Notes under the pieces: generated by a model
Database searches by the model: none
Told to the model about the DNA's origin: nothing
Seen by the model: only the letters and a program-made list of their open reading frames with translations
Made by a program: the position numbers and the translations under genes
NCBI GenBank assembly: GCA_947500295.1
Contig: CANMRM010000002.1
Coordinates: forward strand, 434,001 to 498,000
Direction of reading: 5' to 3'
DNA length: 64,000 nt
Origin: an uncultured Kordiimonas sp.
GTDB taxonomy: Bacteria; Pseudomonadota; Alphaproteobacteria; Sphingomonadales; Kordiimonadaceae
In this document: positions 9,570-18,494 of the stretch, piece after piece
Layout: the number at the start of each line of letters is the position of its first letter
How positions within the stretch are numbered: the stretch's first letter is position 1

Positions 9570-10544
9570 TCACACCTGTTTGACAACACGGACAAACTCT
9601 TGCCGCCAATCAGGCAAGCCAAGCCCCAAAATCAAAGACAGGAGAATGCGCGCCTTACGGCCGCTCAACCTGCCAGCAGGGACCAAGCCCTTGTTGAGAA
9701 GATCGATTTCTGCCCCACGGTATCCGTACGTCCGCTCAAATACTGAGCCCGCCCTTACTCGCGATGACAGGATCACCGGAATTTGCTTGGCAATATTTGC
9801 CAGCTTTTCCGCGATCGGCTCCGAAACATGACCGGCACCGAATCCCTCAACGACTAGTCCAGCGTATCCTGCACTCAAAATGGTATCGAAAAGGTTACCA
9901 TCGTCATCAAGGACTGCACTTAATAGTGCAATCGGTGCAAATTTAACGGGAACATCAAACACCGGCGAAGGTTTAACAGGGTGCATATAAACTGTGTTTT
10001 CGGCAATTTGGCCAATCGGTCCGCGCACCGGACTTTGAAATGCCGCGACATTGGATGTGTGGGCTTTCATCACATAATAAGGGTGGTGAATCTCATCATT
10101 CATCACAACAGAAACATGGGGCGCTTCGGAAGAGAGAGCTGTCAGAGACGCAGCCATAAGGTTGGCTCGCCCATCAGCACCCGGCTGTGTCGGCGATCTC
10201 ATGGCGCCTGTAAACACAAGTGGTCGCTTCCCGCGATAAAGCAGGCTGGCAAGAAACGATGTTTCCTCCATGGTGTCCGTGCCCTGTGTGACCACGATGC
10301 CGTCACAGTTCTGTTCTGCGGAGCGGCGGCACAATTCGGCGATTTCCATGAACCGCAAGTTGGCACTGCCCTTCTGAGAAAGGGTGCTGGCATGAATTTG
10401 CGCAATGTCTGAAAGCTCGGGTGCCGCTTTGATAAGATCATCGGCGGAAAGCGACGGTAGTACACCGTCGCCTGCTGTTTCGGTGGGGGCCATGGCGATC
10501 GTGCCGCCAAGGCCGAATATTTGAAGCACGGGTTTTTTGGTCAT
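9570..10544 (-). CDS. Asparaginase (L-asparaginase/glutaminase family)
   Basis: The 324-residue amidohydrolase releases ammonia from L-asparagine (perhaps also glutamine). Both catalytic threonines are present, T15 in GLGGTIAM and T89 with D90 in VVTQGTDTMEET; the conserved GAMRSPTQPGADG stretch and the lysine in YYVMKAHTSN follow. There is no signal peptide, so it should be cytoplasmic. It lies 22 bp downstream of alanine dehydrogenase on the same strand, suggesting a small amino-acid utilisation unit that liberates ammonia. The EAL gene follows it. Confidence 0.93.
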   Translation of the reverse strand: MTKKPVLQIFGLGGTIAMAPTETAGDGVLPSLSADDLIKAAPELSDIAQIHASTLSQKGSANLRFMEIAELCRRSAEQNCDGIVVTQGTDTMEETSFLASLLYRGKRPLVFTGAMRSPTQPGADGRANLMAASLTALSSEAPHVSVVMNDEIHHPYYVMKAHTSNVAAFQSPVRGPIGQIAENTVYMHPVKPSPVFDVPVKFAPIALLSAVLDDDGNLFDTILSAGYAGLVVEGFGAGHVSEPIAEKLANIAKQIPVILSSRVRAGSVFERTYGYRGAEIDLLNKGLVPAGRLSGRKARILLSLILGLGLPDWRQEFVRVVKQV

Positions 10545-10566
10545 ACCCGCGCTTGTATCCTAAAAC

Positions 10567-11688
10567 TTACACCGCGCCAATGGCTTCCAGTGCAGGCATA
10601 TAGTCAAGGTTCTGATCATGCGCGACGGCTTCATAAGTAATTCTTCCGGCACAAACATTCAGACCATTCAGAAGGTGCTGGTCATCGGCAAGCGCTTGTT
10701 TCCAGCCCTTGTTGGCGATGGCGAGTGCATGACCAAGAGTGGCATTATTGAGCGCCAGTGTGGAAGTGCGCGCCACGCCACCTGGCATGTTGGCGACACA
10801 GTAATGTACCACCTCATCCACAACATAGGTCGGGTCTTCATGAGTCGTAGCCTTTGACGTTGCAAAACAACCGCCCTGGTCGATTGCGACATCTGCCAGC
10901 ACAGACCCACGCATCATTTTACCAACCATGTCGCGGCTTACCAGTTTCGGAGCAGCCGCGCCTGGAATAAGCACGGCACCGACAACAAGGTCCGACGCCA
11001 GAACATGTTCCTCCACCGCATCCTGGGTCGAGAAAATGGTCTTCACCTGGCCTTTGAAGATATCATCAAGCTGCTGCATCCGCCTGATAGAGCGATCAAG
11101 AATAGTAACGTCCGCTCCCATGCCAGCGGCCATGCGCGCCGCGTTCGTACCAACGACGCCGCCACCGATAACCGTGACTTTAGCCGGCGCCACACCTGGC
11201 ACACCGCCCAGCAACATGCCACGCCCACCCTGGCTCATCTCCAGCGCATGCGCACCAGCCTGGATCGACATGCGGCCCGCCACTTCCGACATTGGCGCAA
11301 GAAGCGGCAAACCGCCAAAGTCATCCGTTACCGTCTCATAGGCAATGGCGATGGCCCCGGACTTGATCAGCCCCTGAGTCTGAACGGGATCGGGCGCCAA
11401 GTGCAAATACGTATAAAGTATCTGTCCATCGCGCAGCATCTCACATTCTACCGGCTGCGGCTCTTTCACTTTGACGATCATGTCCGCTTTGGCAAAAACT
11501 TCGGCAGCTGTTGGCAGGATCGACGCGCCAACGGCTTCATACATTTCGTCAGGAAAACCGATTTCAAGACCCGCATTATGTTCAACTATTGCTTCATGTC
11601 CGGCGGCTATAAGCTCCCGAACAGACGCCGGCGTCAGGCCGACCCGGTATTCATGATTTTTGATTTCCTTTGGCACACCAACAAGCAT
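10567..11688 (-). CDS. ald: Alanine dehydrogenase
   Basis: The 373-residue NAD-dependent enzyme interconverts L-alanine and pyruvate plus ammonia. Catalytic K75 (VKVKEP) and H96 (YTYLHLAPD) are at the family's standard positions. The Rossmann motif [15 protein letters not shown] and the N-terminal [20 protein letters not shown] are diagnostic. Length equals the family norm. It is divergent from the Lrp/AsnC gene at 11882, the classical arrangement in which an AldR-type regulator activates ald in response to alanine. Confidence 0.97.
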   Translation of the reverse strand: MLVGVPKEIKNHEYRVGLTPASVRELIAAGHEAIVEHNAGLEIGFPDEMYEAVGASILPTAAEVFAKADMIVKVKEPQPVECEMLRDGQILYTYLHLAPDPVQTQGLIKSGAIAIAYETVTDDFGGLPLLAPMSEVAGRMSIQAGAHALEMSQGGRGMLLGGVPGVAPAKVTVIGGGVVGTNAARMAAGMGADVTILDRSIRRMQQLDDIFKGQVKTIFSTQDAVEEHVLASDLVVGAVLIPGAAAPKLVSRDMVGKMMRGSVLADVAIDQGGCFATSKATTHEDPTYVVDEVVHYCVANMPGGVARTSTLALNNATLGHALAIANKGWKQALADDQHLLNGLNVCAGRITYEAVAHDQNLDYMPALEAIGAV

Positions 11689-11881
11689 GTCGATCTTCCC
11701 CTGTAATTATCGGACCCTGAGACCGATTTAGACTGTATCAAATGGATGGGACCGCACTGATACGGCGATCCTGAGAGCGAATTTACTGCATTCCTTGGTG
11801 CATGTCCTTGCAATATCATGCTAAAGGATACACTAATTCACAAGATTCTGCGAATATATGATTGATAACTGGATTAATCTG

Positions 11882-12361
11882 ATGCCCGACTTTGACAAAA
11901 TCGATTCAGCAATTCTGGATGAACTGCAGCGGGATGGCCGACTCAGCAATGTCGAACTTGCCGACCTTATCAGCCTTTCAGAATCAGCCTGCCTGCGCCG
12001 CGTAAAAAACCTGGAATCCAGAGGCATTATCACGCATTACGCCGCCCACCTGGATGAACAGGCGGTCGGTTTGCCGGGTACTGTTTTTGTCAGGGTTTCA
12101 CTGACCAGCCAACGTGAGGAACAACTCCTGCACTTTGAAGAGGCTGTACGTCATGTGCCTGAAGTCATGGAATGCTACCTGATGAGCGGCGACGTTGACT
12201 ATATCGTCCGGGTGGTTGTGCGGGATGCGCCGGACTATGAACGTGTTCACCATACGCTCACCAACCTGCCCGGCGTAGACCGTGTTCATTCCAGCTTCGC
12301 CCTGCGCACCATCCTGAGACGAAGCCGTTTGCCGCTGCCGTCAACGGTCCAAGGCCGCTAA
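11882..12361 (+). CDS. Lrp/AsnC-family transcriptional regulator
   Basis: The 159-residue product has an N-terminal helix-turn-helix (FDKIDSAILDELQRDGRLSNVELADLISLSESACLRRVKNLESRGII) and a C-terminal RAM/ACT-like domain that binds amino acids and drives octamer assembly (VMECYLMSGDVDYIVRVVVRD, then NLPGVDRVHSSFALRTI). The position, divergent from alanine dehydrogenase with 193 bp between starts, suggests it senses alanine and activates ald (inference). I chose the ATG at 11882 because family members begin right before D-x-I-D; an ATG at 11858 would add eight residues. It is convergent with the RTX gene, their stop codons overlapping in CTAA. Confidence 0.92.
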   Translation: MPDFDKIDSAILDELQRDGRLSNVELADLISLSESACLRRVKNLESRGIITHYAAHLDEQAVGLPGTVFVRVSLTSQREEQLLHFEEAVRHVPEVMECYLMSGDVDYIVRVVVRDAPDYERVHHTLTNLPGVDRVHSSFALRTILRRSRLPLPSTVQGR

Positions 12362-14556
12362 AAAACGATGGTGAGTTGCGAGAAGCTGGTAAGATCGTGA
12401 AAAAACACCTGATCACCTTCACCAAGGTTAACAAGCAAACCGCTTTGTCCGCCTATCGAAACCGTCGACGCATTGGCCAATATCTCATTCAGGCTCCCAA
12501 AACGGTCGCTAAACTGGCTCAGGAAGATTGTGTCCTCACTGCCATCATAATCTGTCACCACATCGGCACCACTTCCTGGTCGAAAATAGAAAACGTCACT
12601 GCCACTACCTCCTGACAACAAGTCGTCTCCGTCACCGCCGTAAAGCTCATCATGCCCTCCGTCGCCAGCGAGGGTATCGTCACCCTGGCCGCCAAAAAGA
12701 GTGTCATTGTCTGCACCTCCGGATGCCCTGTCGTTGCCGCCGGAGGCAAACACGAGGTCATTTCCATCTTCGCCTTCTATCACGTCATTGGTGCCGACGG
12801 CATCTGCGTCCCCCTTGCCTCCGTAAAACACGTCATGACCGGCGCCGCCTTTCAGGGTGTCTGCACCCGTGCCGCCACCCACTGTGTCGGAGCCATACGA
12901 AGCTTGAACCCAATCGTTACCCTGACCGGCAAAAATAATATCTTGTGCGGTTGATCCATAGTCCTGGATGGTGGCGACACCATCAACAGTGTCAAAGCGC
13001 GGACTGCCACCATAAATCGTGTCATCTCCTGCACCGCCAAATACAGTGTCCGATCCGTCTAGCCGGGTCTCCAGGTTACGAAGCAGCAAGGTCTGGCTAT
13101 CGAGAGTTACCAGCTGTCCTCCAATAATGAGATCGTTGCCGCCGCCACCGGCAATCACATCGGAGCCGGCCCCGCCGATGACGGTATCATCACCCAAATC
13201 ACCTGCCCCTCCAAAAGCGACATCATCACCATCCCCAAGCAAAATGCGATCCGCGCCAAGGCCTCCAACAACTGTGTCATTCCCGGCTCTGGCAACAATC
13301 ACATTGTCTTCATCGTCGCCAAGCAGTCGGTTGGAGGCGATATCTCCACCTTCACGGTTTTCAACGATTAAGCTAGTGTCGCCTAGAGTAATATCTTCCC
13401 GGTTGAAGGCTGCGTCATTGACGCTCAAACGCTCGATCGAGAAGCTTCCAGCAGGGAAATCTCGCGGAAAACTGAAGGTAGCTGACCCTTGGCCGCCGTC
13501 ACCCATTGTGGCTTCCGCAAACAACTCATACCGGCTACCTAGATCATTTGTCAGCACAAGTGTCAGGGACTGAACACCAGTGGCTCCAAAGCCTTCATCC
13601 GTTGCAATAAATGATACATCAATGGTTCCGCCGTTTTCGCCGATGGTGACACTGTTTGATGACAGATCAAGACTTTCGACATCCGGACTGGTGGCGTCTT
13701 GCAAGTCTTCAGGCGTAACAATTTGAATGGCGTTCTGGAAACCCAGGCCAGCAAGATCGTCAGCAGTATAGATGGTCGTATTGCCCTGGTCATCAGAGAC
13801 TCTAAACAGCTCAAACACATACCTGCCTGCTGGAGATTCTGTGTTGAAAGCCGACAGCTGCTGTGGGCCCTCATCAAGGTCCCCAAATATACCGACTTCT
13901 GCACCAATTACCGCGGCAAACCCGGGGCCAATATCGAATTCAAACTCGATTACATTCAAGCCAGAATTGTCGTCGGTAATGGTCGCTTCAAACGTGATTT
14001 CCGCAGAGTCACCACCGCCTAGTCCTCCGGGCAAATCATTGTCCACCAGAATTGACCGAACCGGCAGCAAAATATCCGAGATTTCGGGAGGAGTGATATC
14101 CTGATCAGGATTTTCCAGCGTTACAAAGCGAGAATCAATCAAACTGGACAATTCGTTTGGTTCGATGGTCAGCCCTTCTTCCGGCAAACCCGTAACTGCG
14201 GGGTCACCTGCAAACTGGATAACAATCTTGTTGAGCGAATATTCGCCGCTGATCGATTGCGACCGCAGACCCACTTCAAGACGGGTCAGATCCTCGTTGT
14301 CATCGGCCTGTGCGGACTGCGAAATAATCTCCCCGTCAGGCGCCCTAAGCTCAACTCTGACCGAGGCAATCTGGCTTAGGAAATTACCCGCATAATTGAG
14401 AGAAACGATGACCGAAGGCGCATTGCCGTTGCCGCCTCCTTCCGTAATCGTTCCGAATTCAACACCTGCTACCACAACTGACGCTGTGCCCGGAATTGCA
14501 CCTGGGTCCGGCGCGGCGGCAGCAAGCACTGTCTCATCTGAAAACCGTATCGACAT
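12358..14556 (-). CDS. RTX calcium-binding secreted protein
   Basis: The 732-residue acidic product has no N-terminal signal peptide. Residues 1 to about 150 form a beta-rich domain, and about 155-285 and 290-400 look like two related Ig-like modules (each introduced by TPPEISDI or SPDVESLDL). Residues about 409-655 hold many RTX nonapeptides of the GGxGxDxxx type (GGAGSDVIAGGGGNDLI, GGQGDDTLAGDGG), interrupted by a 35-residue insert near 480-515. The end has an aromatic-rich C terminus (DVFYF... QLTIVF). This is the architecture of type I secreted adhesins, S-layer-like proteins or enzymes; calcium folds the repeats outside the cell. No catalytic motif is seen and no ABC/HlyD/TolC secretion genes lie nearby. 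Confidence 0.88.
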   Translation of the reverse strand: MSIRFSDETVLAAAAPDPGAIPGTASVVVAGVEFGTITEGGGNGNAPSVIVSLNYAGNFLSQIASVRVELRAPDGEIISQSAQADDNEDLTRLEVGLRSQSISGEYSLNKIVIQFAGDPAVTGLPEEGLTIEPNELSSLIDSRFVTLENPDQDITPPEISDILLPVRSILVDNDLPGGLGGGDSAEITFEATITDDNSGLNVIEFEFDIGPGFAAVIGAEVGIFGDLDEGPQQLSAFNTESPAGRYVFELFRVSDDQGNTTIYTADDLAGLGFQNAIQIVTPEDLQDATSPDVESLDLSSNSVTIGENGGTIDVSFIATDEGFGATGVQSLTLVLTNDLGSRYELFAEATMGDGGQGSATFSFPRDFPAGSFSIERLSVNDAAFNREDITLGDTSLIVENREGGDIASNRLLGDDEDNVIVARAGNDTVVGGLGADRILLGDGDDVAFGGAGDLGDDTVIGGAGSDVIAGGGGNDLIIGGQLVTLDSQTLLLRNLETRLDGSDTVFGGAGDDTIYGGSPRFDTVDGVATIQDYGSTAQDIIFAGQGNDWVQASYGSDTVGGGTGADTLKGGAGHDVFYGGKGDADAVGTNDVIEGEDGNDLVFASGGNDRASGGADNDTLFGGQGDDTLAGDGGHDELYGGDGDDLLSGGSGSDVFYFRPGSGADVVTDYDGSEDTIFLSQFSDRFGSLNEILANASTVSIGGQSGLLVNLGEGDQVFFHDLTSFSQLTIVF

Positions 14557-14563
14557 ACTATCC

Positions 14564-14595
14564 CCAATCTTTTGATCTTTCGATCAACAGATTGG
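14564..14595 (-). promoter_or_regulatory. Leader hairpin overlapping the RTX gene ribosome-binding site
   Basis: An inverted repeat with arms CCAATCT and AGATTGG and inner arms TTGATC and GATCAA (one mismatch between them, TTTC loop on the plus strand) ends 8 nt before the RTX start codon. On the minus-strand mRNA its closing bases abut and partly include the Shine-Dalgarno stretch GGGGA. It could tune translation or act as a DNA operator; it has no U-tract, so it is not a terminator. Confidence 0.5.
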
Positions 14596-14674
14596 TGGCA
14601 TTTATGGTATAAATGTGGCAGAGACGCAAAGTGTGATCTCGAGAACGACGAGATATCGTTTTTACGCAGCAATA

Positions 14675-15685
14675 CTAACCATCTTCTGCGAGCCACGCGG
14701 GAACGGGCAATCCCTTGCTCTTCAGAAATTCCGGATTGAAAAGTTTGGACTGATATCGCAGGCCGCTATCGCACAACAGTGTAACGATTGTATGTCCCGG
14801 TCCCATTTTCTTGGCGAGCTTGATGGCACCTGCCACATTGATGCCAGATGACGAGCCAACGCAGAGGCCTTCTTTCTCGAGCAAGTCAAATGCAATCGGC
14901 AACGCTTCCTGATCCGTGACCTGGAACGCTTCATCAATTGGTGCGTCCTCAAGATTTGCAGTGATGCGCGACTGTCCGATCCCTTCAGAAATCGAGCTAC
15001 CGTCAGACTTCAGTTCGCCAGTTGTAAAATAGCTGTAAAGCGCTGCCCCCATGGGGTCGGCAAGGCCAATTACGATGTCTTTATTGTGTTCCTTCAGTCC
15101 CATTCCGGTACCAACAAGGGAACCACCTGAACCGACGGCCGTGATATAGGCATCCACCTTGCCACCGGTTTGCTGCCATATCTCCTGCGCGGTAGTTTTT
15201 GTATGGGCTTCGCGGTTGGCAACATTGTCAAACTGGTTTGCCCAGATAACACCATGTTGCTCACTTGCTGCCAGCTCTTCGGCCAAACGGCGCGCAACAT
15301 GCTGAAAGTTGCCTGGATTTGAATAGGGAGCGGCCGGCACAAGTTTCAACCCTGCCCCCATAATGCGCAGGGTGTCGATTTTCTCCCGGCTTTGCGTTTC
15401 AGGCATGACGATCAGGGTGCGGTAGCCCTTGGCATTTGCAACAACAGTCAACCCTATACCTGTGTTTCCAGCCGTGCCCTCGACTATCAAGCCCCCGGGC
15501 TCCAACTCGCCTTTGCGCTCGGCCTCTTCAATGATGTTGAGTGCCGGGCGATCTTTCAACGACCCACCAGGGTTGGTGTATTCAGCTTTACCGAGGATGG
15601 TGCAACCGGTCAGCTCAGAGGCATATTTCAGTTTGATCAACGGTGTGTTGCCGATGGCCGCAAGCGCGCCGGTCTGCTCAGGCAT
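14675..15685 (-). CDS. Cysteine synthase-like PLP-dependent enzyme
   Basis: The 336-residue fold-type II PLP enzyme has the Schiff-base lysine K44 in NPGGSLKDRPAL, the phosphate-binding EGTAGNTGIGL (the usual PTSGNTG is altered), and the C-terminal SSSGINVAGAI. It probably makes cysteine from O-acetylserine and sulfide, but this subgroup is wider than CysK and could include cystathionine beta-synthase-like or other beta-replacement enzymes. I chose the ATG at 15683-15685 because CTGGAGAAG precedes it. The longer frame to 15718 lacks this signal. It is monocistronic, downstream of the hybrid kinase gene on the opposite side of a 114-bp gap. Confidence 0.85.
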   Translation of the reverse strand: MPEQTGALAAIGNTPLIKLKYASELTGCTILGKAEYTNPGGSLKDRPALNIIEEAERKGELEPGGLIVEGTAGNTGIGLTVVANAKGYRTLIVMPETQSREKIDTLRIMGAGLKLVPAAPYSNPGNFQHVARRLAEELAASEQHGVIWANQFDNVANREAHTKTTAQEIWQQTGGKVDAYITAVGSGGSLVGTGMGLKEHNKDIVIGLADPMGAALYSYFTTGELKSDGSSISEGIGQSRITANLEDAPIDEAFQVTDQEALPIAFDLLEKEGLCVGSSSGINVAGAIKLAKKMGPGHTIVTLLCDSGLRYQSKLFNPEFLKSKGLPVPAWLAEDG

Positions 15686-15832
15686 GTTCTTCTCCAGAAA
15701 TCTGAATTCGCGAAACAAGCGATGTAAATACGCACCCTTTTCGCCAATTCAATAGGCATCACAACTAATATTTTCGTGATTTGGGAAAAATATTCCAAAC
15801 AAGAGGCTGGAAAATGACGAAGGACGAACCTT

Positions 15833-17665
15833 CTAACCGAGTTCGTCCAGCAAAGCGTCCAGCGGGTCGTCCTGTTTTGGTGTGACCGGATCAGGCTTAG
15901 GCGGGCTGGTCTCACGGTCAAACCCGGTAACAAGCTCTTTCGTTGACAGATTGCTCTGCAACACGTCCACAACGTGGATTTCTTCACCAAGCACCTCATT
16001 GATTGCGGTAAGCAAACGGTTGCGGTTAATAGGCTTGGTTACAACATCCTGCATTCCAGCTTGTTTGAATCGTTCCAGCTGTTCCGGGAACGCATCTGCT
16101 GTGCATCCGACAATAGGAAGCTTGGCCTTGTTTTCATCCATTGCGCGTATCCATTTGGTGGCATCAATGCCTCCAAGCACAGGCATCTGGATATCCATCA
16201 AAACAAGATCGAAGTCCTCCTCTTCGACGCGGGAGCACGCCAGAGCACCATTTGCAACAGCCACCAGTTCATGCCCCAGCTTCTTCAGCATATTGGCAAT
16301 GATGCGCTGATTGATTTCATTGTCGTCGGCCACCAGAATTTTCAGGCTTCTCTTGGCCGTGGCGTGACGCATATCTCCAACGTCAAATCCGCTACCATCT
16401 GCGGACAGATCGGCTTCATTACCTTCTTCACAAACGAATGTGAACCAGAAGGTCGATCCCTCGCCCTCTTCACTGTCCACACCGATTTCCCCACCAAGGA
16501 GCGTGCACAGCTGCTTACAAATAGCCAGGCCCAAGCCGGTGCCGCCAAATCGGCGTGTCGTGGATGCATCGGCCTGTGTAAATTTCTGGAACAACTTCTT
16601 TTGCGCATCCCGACCAATCCCGATGCCTGTATCCTTAATAGACACCTTGATGGTCAGCCCCTCGTCGCTGTTGCTGACGAGTTCCGCAATAATGTCGACA
16701 CCACCCCGCTCCGTAAACTTGATGGCGTTTCCAACCAGGTTAAACAGTATCTGCCGCAGGCGGGTTGGGTCCGAGACGACTACATCCGGCATGGTATTGC
16801 CGGGCATCCAGCGAATCTGCAGGCCTTTCTCAGAAGCCTTGGGTGTCAGAAACTCAACAGTATTTTCAACAACACGGGAAAAGCTTGTGGTCTGAAACTC
16901 CAGATCTACTTTTCCAGCTTCCAGCTTGGAAATATCAAGGATGTCATTGATAACGGTAAGCAGCGTTTGGCCTGACTGCTGCAGGGTATCTGCAAAATAC
17001 TGTTGGTTTTCATCAAGGCCAGTATCCCGCAGCAGGTCCACCATCCCGATAACACCATTGAGTGGTGTCCGGATTTCATGGCTCATGGTCGCGAGAAACT
17101 CGGATTTTGCGACACTGGCTGATTCAGCTGCATCCCGCGCTTTTGAAAGTTCGTTCGCCAGTTTGGCAAAGGCTTCCCGCTGTTCTTTCAGAATTGCTTC
17201 GTTGCGGCGCTTTTCCTGAACAACGTCTTCGAGCTGTGCTTTCGTCAGGTTTAACTCGATGACCTGATCATGGATCATTTCATATTGTTGGCGAAGCAGA
17301 TCGAAGGCATCGGCAAGGTCAGGCCGACGGGCAAAATTCTCACTGATCTCATCCGGGTGCAATTGCTGGTTGCTGAATAGCTTCTGCATCGAATTCACAA
17401 AGGCGCGCCCCGGCTCGATCACTTTGCCAACCATGAAGCTGTAAAAGTATGCACTTACACCAATCGCCACAACGCCACCGACGCCAAGCGCGGTCCAGTC
17501 AACGTTGGCTGTGTCGTTGCCATAGAAGGTGTAAAGCACTGAAACCAGCGTCGGCAGCAGCACAAAAAAAGGCATCAATATAAGCGCTTTTTTAACCACA
17601 GTATTGGAGTATCCCTTGGTGCCTCGCTGGCGTAGCCCAATCAATATATATCGCCAACATAGCAT
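15833..17665 (-). CDS. Membrane hybrid histidine kinase with receiver domain
   Basis: The 610-residue sensor has two transmembrane segments (about 28-48 and 59-80) with only about ten residues between them, so there is no large periplasmic sensor. A coiled-coil (about 130-185) is followed by HisKA with the phosphorylated H196 ([12 protein letters not shown]), an HATPase (N box LVGNAIKF, G boxes DTGIGIG and [13 protein letters not shown]) and a receiver domain (about 442-560) with phospho-acceptor D491 (LVLMDIQMP) and K544. The tail ending [12 protein letters not shown] is acidic. No response regulator or Hpt gene lies beside it, so its partner must be elsewhere. The start is uncertain: no clear RBS precedes the ATG at 17665. 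Confidence 0.9.
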   Translation of the reverse strand: MLCWRYILIGLRQRGTKGYSNTVVKKALILMPFFVLLPTLVSVLYTFYGNDTANVDWTALGVGGVVAIGVSAYFYSFMVGKVIEPGRAFVNSMQKLFSNQQLHPDEISENFARRPDLADAFDLLRQQYEMIHDQVIELNLTKAQLEDVVQEKRRNEAILKEQREAFAKLANELSKARDAAESASVAKSEFLATMSHEIRTPLNGVIGMVDLLRDTGLDENQQYFADTLQQSGQTLLTVINDILDISKLEAGKVDLEFQTTSFSRVVENTVEFLTPKASEKGLQIRWMPGNTMPDVVVSDPTRLRQILFNLVGNAIKFTERGGVDIIAELVSNSDEGLTIKVSIKDTGIGIGRDAQKKLFQKFTQADASTTRRFGGTGLGLAICKQLCTLLGGEIGVDSEEGEGSTFWFTFVCEEGNEADLSADGSGFDVGDMRHATAKRSLKILVADDNEINQRIIANMLKKLGHELVAVANGALACSRVEEEDFDLVLMDIQMPVLGGIDATKWIRAMDENKAKLPIVGCTADAFPEQLERFKQAGMQDVVTKPINRNRLLTAINEVLGEEIHVVDVLQSNLSTKELVTGFDRETSPPKPDPVTPKQDDPLDALLDELG

Positions 17666-17704
17666 TATCTGCGATCTATTGAGATATAGTTAAGGCACAA
17701 ATAG

Positions 17705-18460
17705 CTAGAACTGAACCCTTTTTGTCATGGCTCCGTCTACAATCAGGTTGGTACCGCTCACCCAAGACGCCGCATCGCTACCCAGAAAAACAATTGTATT
17801 GGCAACTTCCTGCGTGGTTCCCATTCGCCCGGTCGGATGGCGAGCGCAAACGGCGCTGTATGTCTCGGGCTGATCTGCCTGTACCTTGCCCCAAAACCCG
17901 TCATCCACATGAATTGGCCCCGGCGACACAGAGTTAACACGGACCCCGTGCGCCCCTGCTGCGTCGGCCATCTGGCCGCTGTAGGAAATCAGACCAGCTT
18001 TGATAGTGCCATATGCGCTCGGTCCACCAAAGCCCTCAAGGCCTGAAATGCTGGAGACAATGATTATCGAACCCTGGGATTGTGCAAGATGCGGCAAGAG
18101 ATGCTCACATCCTCGCACTGTGGCCATCAGGTCAATATTGAACGCACTGATCCAACCTTCATCACCAGCCTGAGCGCCGCCACTGACATTTGCAACAAAC
18201 AGATCCGCGCCACCAAGGGCCTGAACACTTTCAGTCAACCACGCCATATAGGCATCCGGGTCTCCAACATCACAAACTCTGGCGGTCACAGCCAGATTGC
18301 TGTGTTCAGCGCGCGCATTCAAGGCAGCCACTTCTTCCGCGTTTCTCGCACACGTCGAAACAACAGCCCCCTCAGACAGAAGGGTCTCGACAACAGCCGC
18401 GCCTATCCCACGCGTTCCACCGGTCACCAATGCCCTTTTTCCGGTCAAACCAAGATCCAT
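17705..18460 (-). CDS. SDR-family oxidoreductase
   Basis: This 251-residue classical short-chain dehydrogenase has the NAD(P) motif TGGTRGIG near residue 14, the active-site serine in VSSISG and the catalytic YGTIK tetrad. The substrate is not evident. It lies 34 bp downstream of the acyl-CoA ligase gene on the same strand and may act on an acyl-CoA or alcohol intermediate of the same pathway. The end IVDGAMTKRVQF is typical of the 3-oxoacyl-reductase-like group. Confidence 0.88.
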   Translation of the reverse strand: MDLGLTGKRALVTGGTRGIGAAVVETLLSEGAVVSTCARNAEEVAALNARAEHSNLAVTARVCDVGDPDAYMAWLTESVQALGGADLFVANVSGGAQAGDEGWISAFNIDLMATVRGCEHLLPHLAQSQGSIIIVSSISGLEGFGGPSAYGTIKAGLISYSGQMADAAGAHGVRVNSVSPGPIHVDDGFWGKVQADQPETYSAVCARHPTGRMGTTQEVANTIVFLGSDAASWVSGTNLIVDGAMTKRVQF

Positions 18461-18494
18461 AATCTATCTCCTCTTCTGTGCGTTGAGAGCTGCT

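Noticed and set aside
12550-13350. Short periodic repeats resembling a CRISPR or minisatellite
   Set aside because: The periodicity is the codon pattern of RTX nonapeptides (GGxGxDxxx) in the minus-strand gene; there are no identical spaced repeats.
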